From AP-15 sp963795485 (GTDB lineage Bacteria; Pseudomonadota; Alphaproteobacteria; ATCC43930; CGMCC-115725): DNA of 64,000 nucleotides. The notes beneath the pieces are model-generated. The model was given only the letters and a program-made list of their open reading frames with translations, made no database searches and was not told where the DNA came from. The stretch lies in NCBI GenBank assembly GCA_963795485.1, contig CAWCIL010000036.1, forward strand, positions 26,765-90,764, given 5' to 3'. Position numbers and translations under genes: made by a program. This document shows, piece by piece, positions 44,740-54,909 of the stretch; the stretch's first letter is position 1, and every line of letters starts with the position of its first letter.

Positions 44740-45170
44740 TCGCTGTTCCAGTACCTCGACGGCGAGGGCAATCGCCATAACGTCAACCCGGCCGACATCA
44801 CGGATTATCTGCGGGAGATCATCGGCGAGGAGATCACCGCCAAGGATTTCCGCGCCTGGGCCGGGACCCACCTCGCCGCAATGGCATTGCAGCAATTCGC
44901 AGCGTTGGACAGCGAGATCCCGACCAAATCGGCGATCGTCCGCGCCGTCGAGCAAGTCGCGAAGCACCTCGGCAACACCCCCGCCGTCTGCCGCAAATGC
45001 GACATCCACCCGGCTATTTTCGAAGGCTATCTCGACGGCGTCTGGCGCGCACCCTGCCCGGCGCACGCAGGCTTATCTGAAGCGGAACATCGAGGGCATG
45101 AGCGCCGAGGAGGCCGCGGTCACCGCCTTCCTGCGCCTGCGCCTCGCCACCCTCGCCGACGAACAGACAA
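44740..45170 (+). pseudogene. C-terminal fragment of a type IB DNA topoisomerase
   Basis: Directly after the inositol-phosphate-synthase relic the plus strand reads LFQYLDGEGNRHNVNPADIT, ITAKDFRAWAGTHLAAMALQ, VEQVAKHLGNTPAVCRKCDI and HPAIFEGYLDG, the end of the catalytic domain of bacterial topoisomerase IB, including the region of the active-site Tyr. A slip near 45055 leads to EEAAVTAFLRLRL. The N-terminal half is missing. The 45171-45384 remainder shows nothing. Confidence 0.7.
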
Positions 45171-45384
45171 AGGAAGGCCCATCGAAAGGCGCCAAGGCCG
45201 CCCATCGCGCCGACGCGGAGGGACCTGGCCGGCTCGCTTCATCGGCGAACCGAAAAAAGCCGCCGCGGCGATCAGCTCGGAGATGGCCGTCCGCCGCCCT
45301 GTAGGGGCTGCACGCGGCTGGCGATCGAGACTGCTTTGAAGAAGCCGATAGCCGCCGCATCCTGAGCCCGCGCTGCCGGCGCAA

Positions 45385-46149
45385 TCAGGCGAGCGCGCGG
45401 TGCAGCATGTCGAGGCCGGCCCAGGCGAGGGTGCCCAGGACCGCGGCGCGGAACAGGACGGGCGGGACGCGGCCGCGCAGCCAGCGCCCGAGCGGCATGC
45501 CGAGCTGGATCGGCAGGATCGCCGCGGCCGAGATTAGGAGATCGCTCCCGGACAACGCCCCCGACCCGCCGAGCGTCAGCACCAGGGTCAGCGTCGCGGT
45601 CAGGGCGAGGATCGCCATGTGCTTGACGAACGTCGCGGGATCGACGCCGAGACCGATCTGATAGGCGATCAGCGGCGGCCCGAACATCGCCGACACGCCG
45701 CCGAGCAGCCCGGCCAAGAGCCCGACCAGCGGGCTCGCCCAACGCTCGGTGCGATGATCGATACGGAGCCTTGGCACGAATAGCAGCAGCGCCGAGAGCA
45801 GCAAGAAAGTCGTGCCGACCAACATGTCGAGGGCGCGCCCTTTGACGCTGATCAAGAGATGCGCGCCGATCGCGGTGCCCAGCACCAAGGTGCCGAGGAT
45901 CGGCGACAGCCGCCGCAATGCGCCGAGCGTCCCGCCGGCCTCCAGGGTCTGCCGGATATTGGCCGCCACCATCGGCAGGGTCAGCAACGCCACCGCAACC
46001 GGCAGGGCGAGGAACTGGGCGGTCATCGGCACCAGCACCAGCGGCAGCCCGACCCCGAGCGCGCCCTTGACCACGCCGCCGACCACGAGAACCGCGACGA
46101 GACCCGCATCGGCCGGCGCCGACAGGTCGAGGATCGCCCTCGTCAGCAT
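45385..46149 (-). CDS. TSUP-family transporter (TauE/SafE-like), 254 aa
   Basis: About eight hydrophobic segments with the TSUP layout: VVGGVVKGALGVGLPLVLVP at the N-terminal repeat and GLLAGLLGGVSAMFGPPLIA at the second. Members export sulfite, sulfoacetate or other small anions. The ATG at 46149 overlaps the end of the 5-formyl-THF cyclo-ligase gene (stop 46143), so the two are coupled. Substrate unknown. Confidence 0.85.
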   Translation of the reverse strand: MLTRAILDLSAPADAGLVAVLVVGGVVKGALGVGLPLVLVPMTAQFLALPVAVALLTLPMVAANIRQTLEAGGTLGALRRLSPILGTLVLGTAIGAHLLISVKGRALDMLVGTTFLLLSALLLFVPRLRIDHRTERWASPLVGLLAGLLGGVSAMFGPPLIAYQIGLGVDPATFVKHMAILALTATLTLVLTLGGSGALSGSDLLISAAAILPIQLGMPLGRWLRGRVPPVLFRAAVLGTLAWAGLDMLHRALA

Positions 46150-46750
46150 CGCCGCGGCAGGGTCAGCGCCGGCATCATCGCCGGCGCAGGCAGCGCCTCG
46201 GTGACGATCAGGTCCATCGGAATGTCGTGCGGCTGCGGGTGGATCGTGTCGAGCAGCGACAATTCGAAGCCGACCCCGATCGCCAATGGCCGCGGCGCGA
46301 GCGCCGCCAGGGTGCGGTCGAAATAGCCGCCGCCATAGCCCAGCCGGTAACATGCCGGGTCGAAGCCGACCAGCGGCGCCAGCACCGCCTGCGGCACGAC
46401 GATGTCGCGCCGTTCCGGGACCGGGATGTCCCACACGCCGTCCACCAGCGGGTCGCCCGGCCGCCAGGCGCGGTATTCGAGCGGGCCTTTTTTGTCGACG
46501 ACCGCCGGCAATGCCGCGGCCGAACCCGCGGCGATCAGCCAGTCGATCAGCGGGCGCGGGTCGAACTCGGCCTGGAACGGCCAGTAGACGCCGAGGGTGA
46601 TTCCCGGCCGCTCGGCCAGCACTGCGCGCAATAGCACTTCGATCTCGCCGCCCCATTCGCGGCGCAATTCCGGCGCTATGCCGGTGCGCAAGCCAGCAGC
46701 CGCTGCCGCTCGCCGCGCCGCCAGGTCTTTACCTCAGCCGGATCCAACAC
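46143..46750 (-). CDS. 5-formyltetrahydrofolate cyclo-ligase, one apparent frameshift
   Basis: The main part reads GVYWPFQAEFDPRPLIDWL, VVDKKGPLEYRAWRPGDPL, RLGYGGGYFDRTLAALAPRP (ATP-binding) and DIPMDLIVTE. The N-terminus in that frame looks wrong. Another frame starting at a GTG (46750, with GAGG upstream) gives VLDPAEVKTWRRGERQRLLA, the expected N-terminal helix of this family, so a single-base indel lies near 46695. The enzyme converts 5-formyl-THF to methenyl-THF with ATP, which fits the neighbouring fhs gene. Confidence 0.82.
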
Positions 46751-46818
46751 GCTGCCTCATCCACAGCCGTGCTGAGGCGCATCTGCAGTCCCGGGAGGAC
46801 GATCACGGAGGCGGCCGA

Positions 46819-47225
46819 TCAATCCGGGATCAGGTCGAGCACGTCCTCGCCCTCGTGCAGGCGCTCGGCCAGTTGGTCGTGAAAGCCTTCAGCCAGGCCA
46901 CCATCTCTTCCGGACTTGTCATCGGGCGCACGCCTTCATACTCCGTCGGCGACTTCATCCATGATCAAGCGCATGTTGCGAACCTCGACCCCGCCGAACG
47001 GATAATCGAACAGGTGGTCGAAGTAGAATTTGAGCGAGCCGGTTCGGTTACATGGTTTGAAGCGCAGCCTTTCGATCTTTCGCAGCCAAGCTGCGCAATT
47101 CACGCCGGAAATGCTGCCGCAGATCCGGGGCGAAAATCGAAGCCGACCAGCTTGACCAGATGCTCGTTAATGGGATCGTACAAGCCGAGAAGGACCTGCT
47201 CGACCGCCTTGCGCGGGAGGGCCAT
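46819..47225 (-). pseudogene. Unrecognised protein between cyclo-ligase and fhs, about three frameshifts
   Basis: Joining frames gives a coherent ~135-aa protein: MALPRKAVEQVLLGLYDPIN, LVKLVGFDF, LRQHFRRELRSW, GSLKFYFDHLFDYPFGGVEV, RNMRLIMDEVAD, VRPMTSPEEMVAWLKAF and ERLHEGEDVLDLIPD-stop. Breaks fall near 47130, 46955 and 46875. The conserved-looking, non-repetitive sequence argues that it was a real gene; I do not recognise the family. Its place between two folate C1 genes is the only functional hint. Confidence 0.5.
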
Positions 47226-47280
47226 CGTGGCCGTCTCGTCGAGTTGCGATTGGATCCTGCCTCCCGGCCTCCGCTCCGGC

Positions 47281-48984
47281 TCAGAACAGGCCGGTGATCC
47301 GCCCTCGGCATCGACCTCGATACTTGTTCGCCGCCGGCACCCGCGGCAGGCCGGGCATGGTCATGATCTCGCCGCAGAGCGCCACGACGAACTCCGCGCC
47401 GGCCGACAGCCGCACCTCGCGGATGCCCAGGACATGGCCGCTCGGCGCCCCCTTGGCGTTGGGGTCGGTGGTAAAGCTGAACTGGGTCTTGGCGATGCAC
47501 ACCGGGAAGTTGCCGCAACCCAGATCCTGCAGCTGTGCGAACTGGTCGCGAACCGATTTGTCGGCCTCGATGTCGCTGGCGCCGTAGATGCGCTGGGCGA
47601 TGGTGCGGACCTTGTCAATGAGCGGCATCTCGTCGGGATAGAGCAGGCGGAGCTTTGCGCTTCCGTTTTCGGCGAGGTCAACGACCGCATGGGCCAGTTC
47701 GACCGCCCCCTCGCCGCCCTGCGCCCAATGGTCGGCGATGACCGCCTTGACGCCTTCGGCCGCGCACAATTCCTGCAGCTTTTTGTGTTCTTTCGCAGTA
47801 TCGGCGCTGAAACGGTTGACCGAGACCACCGCCGGCACCCCGAACTGCCGGATATTGGCGAGATGCCGGGAGAGATTGGCGAAGCCCTTTTCGAGTGCCC
47901 CGACATTCTCTTCGCGCAATGCCGCAAGCGCCACCCCGCCATGCATTTTGAGCGCGCGCACGGTCGTCACCACCACCGCGGCGGCCGGCGACAGCCCGGC
48001 TTTGCGGCATTTGATGTCGAAGAATTTCTCGGCCCCGAGATCGGCGCCGAATCCGGCCTCGGTCACGACATAATCGGCGAGCTTCAGCGCGGTCGTGGTC
48101 GCGATCACCGAGTTGCAGCCATGGGCGATGTTGGCGAACGGGCCGCCATGGATGAAGACCGGGTTGTGCTCGATGCGTCTGCACCAGGTTGGGGGCGAGC
48201 GCGTCCTTCAAGAGCGCGGTCATCGATCCGGCGGCCTTGACCTCGGCGGCGGTCACCGGCTTGCGCTCGCGCGTCTGGCCGACGACGATGTTGCCAAGCC
48301 GGCGCTGCAGGTCGTGCAGGTCGGTCGCCAGGCAGAAAGTCGCCATCACCTGGGAGGCGGCGGTGATGTCGAACCCATCCTCGCGCGGAAAGCCGTTGGC
48401 GACCCCGCCGAGCGAGTCGACGATCGAGCGCAACGCCCGGTCGTTCATGTCGATGGCGCGGCGCCAGCTGACCCGGCGCGGATCGATGCGCGGTTCGAGC
48501 CCGTAATAGATGTGGTTGTCGACCATCGCCGCGAGCAGGTTGTTGGCGGCGCCGATCGCGTGGATATCGCCGGTAAAATGGAGGTTGATGTCCTCCATCG
48601 GCACGACCTGGGCATAGCCGCCGCCGGCCGCCCCGCCCTTGACGCCGAAGCACGGGCCCATGCTGGCTTCGCGCAGGCACAGCATCGCTTTCTTGCCGAT
48701 CAGGTTGAGCGCGTCGCCGAGCCCGACCGTGGTCGTCGTCTTGCCTTCGCCGGCCGGGGTCGGGGTGATCGCGGTGACGAGGATCAGCTTGGCGCCGGGC
48801 CGCTCGGGCAGTGCGCGAATGTAGTCGAGCGCGATCTTGGCCTTGTACTTGCCGTAGGGCGAGACCGCATCTCGGGGATGCCGAGCTTGTCGCCGGCGAT
48901 CTCGCCGATCGGCCGCATCGTGGCTTCCTGAGCGATCTCGATGTTCGACTTTGGATTTTTGTGCTGCTCGTCTCCACGGGCCAC
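47281..48984 (-). CDS. fhs: Formate-tetrahydrofolate ligase, apparent frameshifts
   Basis: Combined frames give a full enzyme: KSNIEIAQEATMRPIGEIAG at the N-terminus, YGKYKAKIALDYI, the ATP P-loop TPTPAGEGKTTTTVGLGDAL, LREASMGPCFGVKGGAAGGG, VVTEAGFGADLGAEKFFDIK and the C-terminal GRITGLF. Breaks lie near 48870 and 48180, and a short compensating pair near 47310-47330. The GTG at 48984 has GGGAG nine bases upstream. It makes 10-formyl-THF from formate, THF and ATP. It belongs with the cyclo-ligase downstream as a C1-folate cluster. Confidence 0.9.
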
Positions 48985-48998
48985 GCCGTTTCTCCCTC

Positions 48999-49043
48999 GC
49001 TGAATGCCGGGGCGCTGAATGCCGGGGCGCTGAATGCTGCGGC
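48999..49043. repeat. Three tandem copies of a 15-bp unit upstream of fhs
   Basis: GCTGAATGCCGGGGC occurs at 48999-49013 and 49014-49028 and, with two changes, at 49029-49043. It lies 14 bp upstream of the fhs start, in the probable leader. The 15-bp period would keep any reading frame. Confidence 0.85.
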
Positions 49044-49177
49044 GGTCTTAGTCCCTTCGGGCCGGCGGGCGCAACCGTTTGCCGCGAGATCCGCGACATC
49101 GGTTCTCGACGCCGTAGGGTGTATGATCATATAGCCATTGGAGCGCGTTCGGCGACGTTGAGCAGCGGAGGAAAACG

Positions 49178-50549
49178 ATGGACGGCGATCTGGCGGGCCG
49201 CACCGGGGCGGCGGATCTGACGCGGGTGCTGGCGCAGCGGGCGGCGGGGCTCGGCTGGAGCGATCTGCCGGAGCCGGTGCGCGAGCTGGCGCGGCAATGC
49301 GTGCTCGATTGTCTCGGCTGCACCATGGCCGGAGCCGGCGATCCGCTGGTCGGCATATTGCTCGGCGAGATGGCCGAGATGGGCGGGGCGGCGCAGGCGA
49401 GCATCGTCGGCCATCGCGTGCGGCTGCCGGCATTGGCGGCGGCGCTGGTCAATGGGGCGGCGGGGCACGCGCTCGATTACGACGATGTCAACATCGCGAT
49501 GCCGGGCCATCCTTCGGTCGCGGTATTGCCGGGGTTGCTGGCATTGGCCGAGCTGAAGGGCAGTTCGGGGCGGGACCTGCTGACCGCGTTTGTCGCCGGC
49601 TACGAAACTGCCTGCCGGATCGGCGCGGCGTTGAGCCCCGGTCATTACGCGCTCGGGTTTCATGCGACCGCGACGGTCGGTGCCTTTGGCGCCGCGGCGG
49701 CCTGCGCCCGCCTGCTCGGGCTCGACACGGAGGCGACCGCGACCGCGCTCGGCATCGCCGGGACCCAGGCGGCCGGGCTCAAATCCGAGTTCGGCACGAT
49801 GTGCAAGCCGTTCCATGCCGGCAAGGCGGCGCAGAACGGGCTGTTGGCCGCGCGGCTGGCGGCGCGCGGGTTTTCGAGCCGCACCGATTTGATCGAATGC
49901 GTGCAGGGCTTCGCCGCGACCCACGGTCCGGATTTTTCGCCCGAAGCGATGCTGGCAACGCCGGCGAACGGCTTTCACATCCTCGCCAACCTCTTCAAAT
50001 ACCATGCCGCGTGCTATTTCACCCACGCGCCGATCGAATGCGCCCGCGAGCTGCGCCACAAGCATGGGCTGACCCCGGACAAGGTCGCCGGCATTACCCT
50101 GCGCATCGATGCGAGCGCCGACCGGGTCTGCAACATTCCGGCGCCGGTCGACGGGCTGCAAAGCAAGTTCAGCTTGCGCCAGACGGTGGCGATGGCGCTT
50201 GCCGGCGTCGACACCGCGAGCCTCGACGCCTATGGCGACAAGACCGCGCGCGATCCCGGCGCTGGTGCGGCTGCGCGAGCGGATCGCGATCGAATTTCAG
50301 GATGGCTGGCCGCAGACCGTCGCCGAGCTCGAGGTCGAGACGGCCAACGGCCGACGCCTCGTCGCGCGCCACGATTCCGGCATCCCGGCCGCCGATATCG
50401 CCGAGCAGGGCCATCGCCTCGCCGCCAAATTCGACGCCCTGGTCGAGCCGGTGCTGGGTGCGGCGCGCGCCCGCGAATTGCGCGAAATGATCGCCGGGCT
50501 CGACGAGGTCGGCGATGTCGGCGCCCTCGCCCGGCTCGCCGCGGGGTGA
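49178..50549 (+). CDS. MmgE/PrpD-family protein, one apparent frameshift
   Basis: The helical domain (VLDCLGCTMAGAGDPLVGIL, GHALDYDDVNIAMPGHPSVA, GYETACRIGAALSPGHYALG, SEFGTMCKPFHAGKAAQNGL) is intact. The C-terminal alpha-beta part shifts frame near 50255 and continues ALVRLRERIAIEFQDGWPQT to GLDEVGDVGALARLAAG, with a stop at 50549. The family includes 2-methylcitrate dehydratase and cis-aconitate decarboxylase. No methylcitrate-cycle partner is nearby, so the substrate is unknown. GGAGG precedes the ATG. Confidence 0.85.
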
Positions 50550-50563
50550 AGCTCCCCTCACCG

Positions 50564-50600
50564 CGGCCCCTCCCCGCACGCGGGGCGAGGGAGCGGGCCG
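50564..50600. terminator. GC-rich inverted repeat between the MmgE/PrpD gene and glnE
   Basis: CGGCCC-CTCCCCGC and GCGGGG-CGAGGGAG-CGGGCCG form a long, slightly bulged hairpin starting 15 bp after the MmgE/PrpD stop. There is no T-run, so it may be a transcription barrier or a REP-like intergenic repeat rather than a classical terminator. Confidence 0.4.
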
Positions 50601-50630
50601 TTGACCGCCCGCGACGATCTCGGCATCGGA

Positions 50631-53600
50631 ATGAAGCTGCTTTCTGACCTCGTCAGCCGATGGCGACGGGCTGCCGCAGCCGGCGGAGCCGCGCCTTCTC
50701 GCGCTCGGCTTCGAGGCATGGGACGAGGCGCTTGCCGCGGCGCAAGACGATCCCGCAGCACAGGCCGCCCGCGACTGGAGCGCGCTGCCGCAAGGCCGGC
50801 GGCTGCTCGCCGCGATCTTCGGCAACAGCCCGTTCCTGAGCGGGGTTGCGGTCAAGGAATGGCGGTTCCTGACCCGCCTCGTCGAGGACGGCCCCGATCC
50901 GCTGTTCGAGGAGATCGCCGCCGCGATCGAAACAGCCCGAAGATCCCGGAGAGGATACGGCGGCGGTGATGCGGCGCCTGCGCATCGCCAAGCGGCGCAC
51001 TGCGCTGCTGTGCCGCGGCGGCCGAACTCGCCGGCGTCTGGTCGCTCGAACAGCAGATGGGGGCGCTCAGCCGGTTTCGCCGAGGCGGCGGTCGGGGCGG
51101 CATTGCGCCATCTGCTGCGCCAGGCTGCCGCGAAGGGCAGGATCGCGTTGGCCGATGCGAGCGATCCCGAGCGCGGCAGCGGGCTCTTCGTCCTCGGCAT
51201 GGGCAAGCTCGGCGGCGCATGAGCTCAATTATTCGAGCGATATCGACCTCGTGCTGTTCTACGACCCGGCGCGGGCGCGGGTGACTGCGCGTGAGGGCGT
51301 CCAGCCGTTTTTCAGCCGGCTCGCCCGCGAACTGGTGCGCCTGCTCGAAGAGCGCACCGGCGACGGCTACGTGTTTCGCACCGACCTGCGGCTGCGCCCC
51401 GACCCGGCCTCGACGGCGCCGGCGATGTCGGTCGCGGCGGCGATGGCCTATTACGAAAGCGTCGGCCAGAACTGGGAGCGGGCGGCGTTGATCAAGGCCC
51501 GCCCGGTCGCCGGCGACCGCGCCGCCGGGCGTCGGTTTCTGCGCGAGCTGCGGCCCTTTCTGTGGCGCAAGAATCTCGATTTCGCGGCGATCCAGGACAT
51601 CCACTCGATCAAGCGCCAGATCAACGCCTATCGCGGCGGCGGCCGGATCGCGGTCGAAGGCCACGACATCAAGATCGGCCGCGGCGGCATCCGCGAGATC
51701 GAGTTCTTCGCCCAGACGCAGCAGCTGATCTGGGGCGGCCGGATGCCGCAGCTGCGAGTGCGCGCGACCTGCGAGGCATTGCGTCGGCTCGCGGCGGCAG
51801 GCCGCATCGATCCAGCGACCGCGGCGGCATTGATCGAGGACTACCGCTTTTTGCGCCGGGTCGAGCACCGCCTGCAGATGGTCGACGACGCGCAGACCCA
51901 CCGGCTGCCCTCCGACCGCGACGGCATCGCCCGCCTCGCTCTCTTCCTCGGCTATCCCGGGTCCGATCCCTTCGTCGCCGATCTGACCGCGCATCTGGGC
52001 TCGGTCGAGCGCCATTACGCCGAGCTGTTCGAGCAGGCGCCGAGCCTTTCCGGCCCGGGCAACCTGGTCTTTACCGGTGCCGAGGACGATCCCGAGACCT
52101 TGACCACCTTGTCCGGGCTCGGCTTTGCCGATCCGCCCGCAGTCGGCGCCCTGGTGCGCAGCTGGCACCACGGCCGGATGCGCGCCACCCGCAGCCAGCG
52201 GGTGCGCGAGATCCTGACCGAGCTCGTGCCCGAGTTGCTGCGCATCTTCGGTGCGAGCCCGCATCCCGACGAGGCGTTGCGGCGGTTCGACCAGTTCCTG
52301 TCGCATCTGCCGGCCGGGGTGCAGCTGTTCTCGCTGTTCCAGGCGAATCCGGGATTGCTCTCCTTGGTCGCCGAGGTCATGGCCGGGGCTCCGCGGCTCG
52401 CGGAGCAGCTGGCGCAGCGGCCGGCATTGCTCGACGCGGTTTTGACCCAGGGGTTTTTCGCGCCGCCGCCGGATCGTGCCGGGCTCGCCGCCGATCTCGC
52501 CGTCGTCCTCGTCGGCGCTGGCGAATTCGCCGACACGCTGGACCTGCTGCGGCGCTGGGCCGGCGAGCGGCGCTTTCAGGTCGGGGTGCAGCTGCTGCGC
52601 TGCACGCTCGATGGCGAGGCCGCCGGCAAGGCCCTCGCCGACATCGCCGAGAGCGCGCTCGCCGCCCTCGTTCCGGCGGTCGAGGCGGAGTTCGCGCGGC
52701 GGCACGGGCGGGTACCGGGCGGCGAATTGGCGGTGATCGGGATGGGGCGTCTCGGCAGCCGCGAGATGACCCTCGCCTCCGATCTCGACCTGATCCTGAT
52801 CTACGACGCCCCGCCCGGCGTCGAGGCCTCCGATGGCCCCCAGCCGCTCCCGGTGTCCGCCTATTACGCCAGGCTGAGCCAAAGGCTGATTGGTGCGATC
52901 ACCGCGCCGACGGCCGAGGGTTCGCTCTATCCGGTCGACATGCGGCTGCGGCCTTCGGGTGCCGCCGGGCCGATCGCTTCGAGCCTGGAAAGCTTCGATC
53001 GCTACCAGCGCCAATCCGCGTGGACCTGGGAGCATATGGCGCTGACCCGCGCGCGACCGGTCGCCGGCGACCCGGCGCTGTCCCGTCGGGTCGGCGAGAC
53101 CATCGAGGCGGTGCTCCGTTCTCCGCGCGACCCGCGCCGCCTGGTGGCCGACGTCGCCGACATGCGCCGGCGCATCGCCAACGAAAATCCGCACCCGTCG
53201 CCCTGGGACCTGAAAAACCGGCGCGGCGGCCTGATCGACCTCGAATTCATCGTTCAGTATCTGATCCTGCGCGAGGCCGCTTCGTCGCCGCAGGTGCTCC
53301 GCCGCGCCACCGCCGAGGCGCTGCAGGCACTGGGCCGGGCCGGGGTGCTGCCGCCGCAGGCCGAGCACGAGCTGGGCGACGCGCTGGCCTTGCTGCGGCA
53401 CGTGCAGGCGCTGCTGACCCTGATCGGCGAAAGCGGGTCGCGGCAGGACGCTTTTCCCGAGCCCGACGCCGCCACCCTCGCGCGCTGCGCCGGGGCGATT
53501 GACTTCGCCCGCCTCGACGCGGATATCACTGCCGCCGCCGCGCGGGTCGCAAGCTGGTTCGAGCGCCTGATCGACGAACCGGCGCGCCATGCCGCGCTCG

Positions 53601-53635
53601 AGGCGGCGGAACCGGCAGGAGAGAGCGCATCATGA
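50631..53635 (+). CDS. glnE: Glutamine-synthetase adenylyltransferase/deadenylylase, several apparent frameshifts in the N-terminal part
   Basis: From about 51225 one frame encodes most of GlnE: SSDIDLVLFYDP (first nucleotidyltransferase domain), RTDLRLRPDP, DIKIGRGGIREIEFFAQTQQ, then the second domain with VIGMGRLGSREMTLASDLDL and DMRLRPSGAAGPI. The first ~200 residues (LLALGFEAWDEALAAAQDDP, IFGNSPFLSGVAVKEWRFLT, GLFVLGMGKLG) are spread over other frames with breaks near 50680, 50945, 51010-51060 and 51215. Total length ~1000 aa fits the family. GlnE adds and removes AMP on glutamine synthetase. Its stop overlaps the bcp start. Confidence 0.9.
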
Positions 53636-54095
53636 GCATCGAGCCCGGCAACAAAGCTCCCGATTTCACCCTGCCGACCGATGGCAACGGCGAGGTCACG
53701 CTGTCGGGTCTCGCCGGCAAAAAGGTGGTGCTCTATTTCTACCCGAAGGACGACACCTCGGGCTGCACCGCGGAGGCCTGCGGCTTTCGCGATTCGTTTC
53801 CGGATTACGGCGGCGCCGGCGCGGTCGTCATCGGCATTTCCAAGGATTCGGTGGCCTCGCACGACAAGTTCAAGAAAAAGCACGGCCTGCCGTTCATCCT
53901 CGCTCCGACGTGGACGGCGAGGTCTGCGAGAAATACGGCACCTGGGTCGAAAAGAGCATGTACGGCCGCAAATACATGGGCATCGAGCGCGCCACCTTCC
54001 TGATCGATGGCGCAGGAACCGTGCGCGGCGTCTGGCACAAGGTCAGGGTGCCGGGCCATGTCGCCGAGGTGCTGAAGGCGGCGCGCGCCCTCTGA
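53632..54095 (+). CDS. bcp: Thioredoxin-dependent peroxiredoxin (BCP/PrxQ type), one apparent frameshift
   Basis: MSIEPGNKAPDFTLPTDGNG and YFYPKDDTSGCTAEACGFRD show the peroxidatic Cys and, five residues on, the resolving Cys of the PrxQ type. A slip near 53905 leads to VDGEVCEKYGTWVEKSMYGR and TVRGVWHKVRVPGHVAEVLK, ending at 54095. It reduces hydroperoxides with thioredoxin. The ATG overlaps the glnE stop, and its own stop overlaps the next start, so glnE-bcp-DUF455 are one transcript. Confidence 0.9.
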
Positions 54096-54909
54096 CCGCT
54101 CAATCGCTCACCGCCGGCGCGGCGGCGATCCTCGCCATCCCCGACCCGGCGGCAAAAGCCGCAGCCAGCCTGGCGTTGGCCGCGGCCTGGGCCACAGGAG
54201 CGCTGCCGGTCGGCGATGCCGTGCCGCCGCCGCGGCCGGCCCGGCCGGAGCGCCCGGTGCTCCGGCCGCCGCGCGAGATGCCGAAGCGCCGGAACTTCGG
54301 CTCGGCAGCCGGCCGCACGGCGCTGCTCCACGCGCTCGCCCATATCGAGCTCAACGCGATCGACCTCGGCTGGGACATCGTCGCCCGCTTTGTCGGCGAA
54401 GGCTTGCCGCGCGGCTTTTTCGACGACTGGGTCGGCGTCGCCGCCGAGGAGGCCGGCCATTTCGCGCTGCTGGCGGCGCGCCTCGCCGATTTCGGCGCGC
54501 ATTACGGCGATCTGCCGGCGCATGACGGGCTGTGGGAGGCGGCGGCGGCGACCGCCGACGATCTATTGGCGCGGCTCGCGGTCGTGCCGCTTGGTGCTCG
54601 AAGCGCGCGGGCTCGACGTGACGCCGCAGATGGCCGAGCGGCTGGAGCGCGCCGGCGACGACCGCAGCGCCGCGATCCTGCGCCACATCTACGAGCAGGA
54701 AATCGGGCATGTGGCGGCCGGCGTGCGCTGGTTCGAGCAGCTGTGCCGCGAGCGCGGTCTCGTCCCCGAAGAGGTCTTTCGCGAGCGCGTCGCGCGTTGC
54801 TTCAAAGGCGCGCTGAAACCGCCTTTCAACCACGCGGCGCGGAACGCCGCCGGCGTTCCGGCCGCGCTATTACGAGCCGCCGGACGCGCCAGCCGCCGGC
54901 GAGCGGTGA
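54092..54909 (+). CDS. DUF455 ferritin-like protein, two apparent frameshifts
   Basis: A ferritin-like helical protein with HALAHIELNAIDLGWDIVAR and GVAAEEAGHFALLAARLADF (E-x-x-H iron-ligand motifs) and, after a slip near 54595, LRHIYEQEIGHVAAGVRWFE. A second slip near 54865 restores RYYEPPDAPAAGER before the stop at 54909. No ATG or GTG is available at the N-terminus; a CTG at 54092 overlapping the bcp stop (CTGA) fits the family start. Some relatives act in tRNA modification (MiaE-like) but function is not established. Confidence 0.75.

Noticed and set aside
50852..53590. Minus-strand open frame of 912 codons
   Set aside because: Antisense shadow of glnE with His/Gln/Arg/Gly-rich composition and no recognisable domain.
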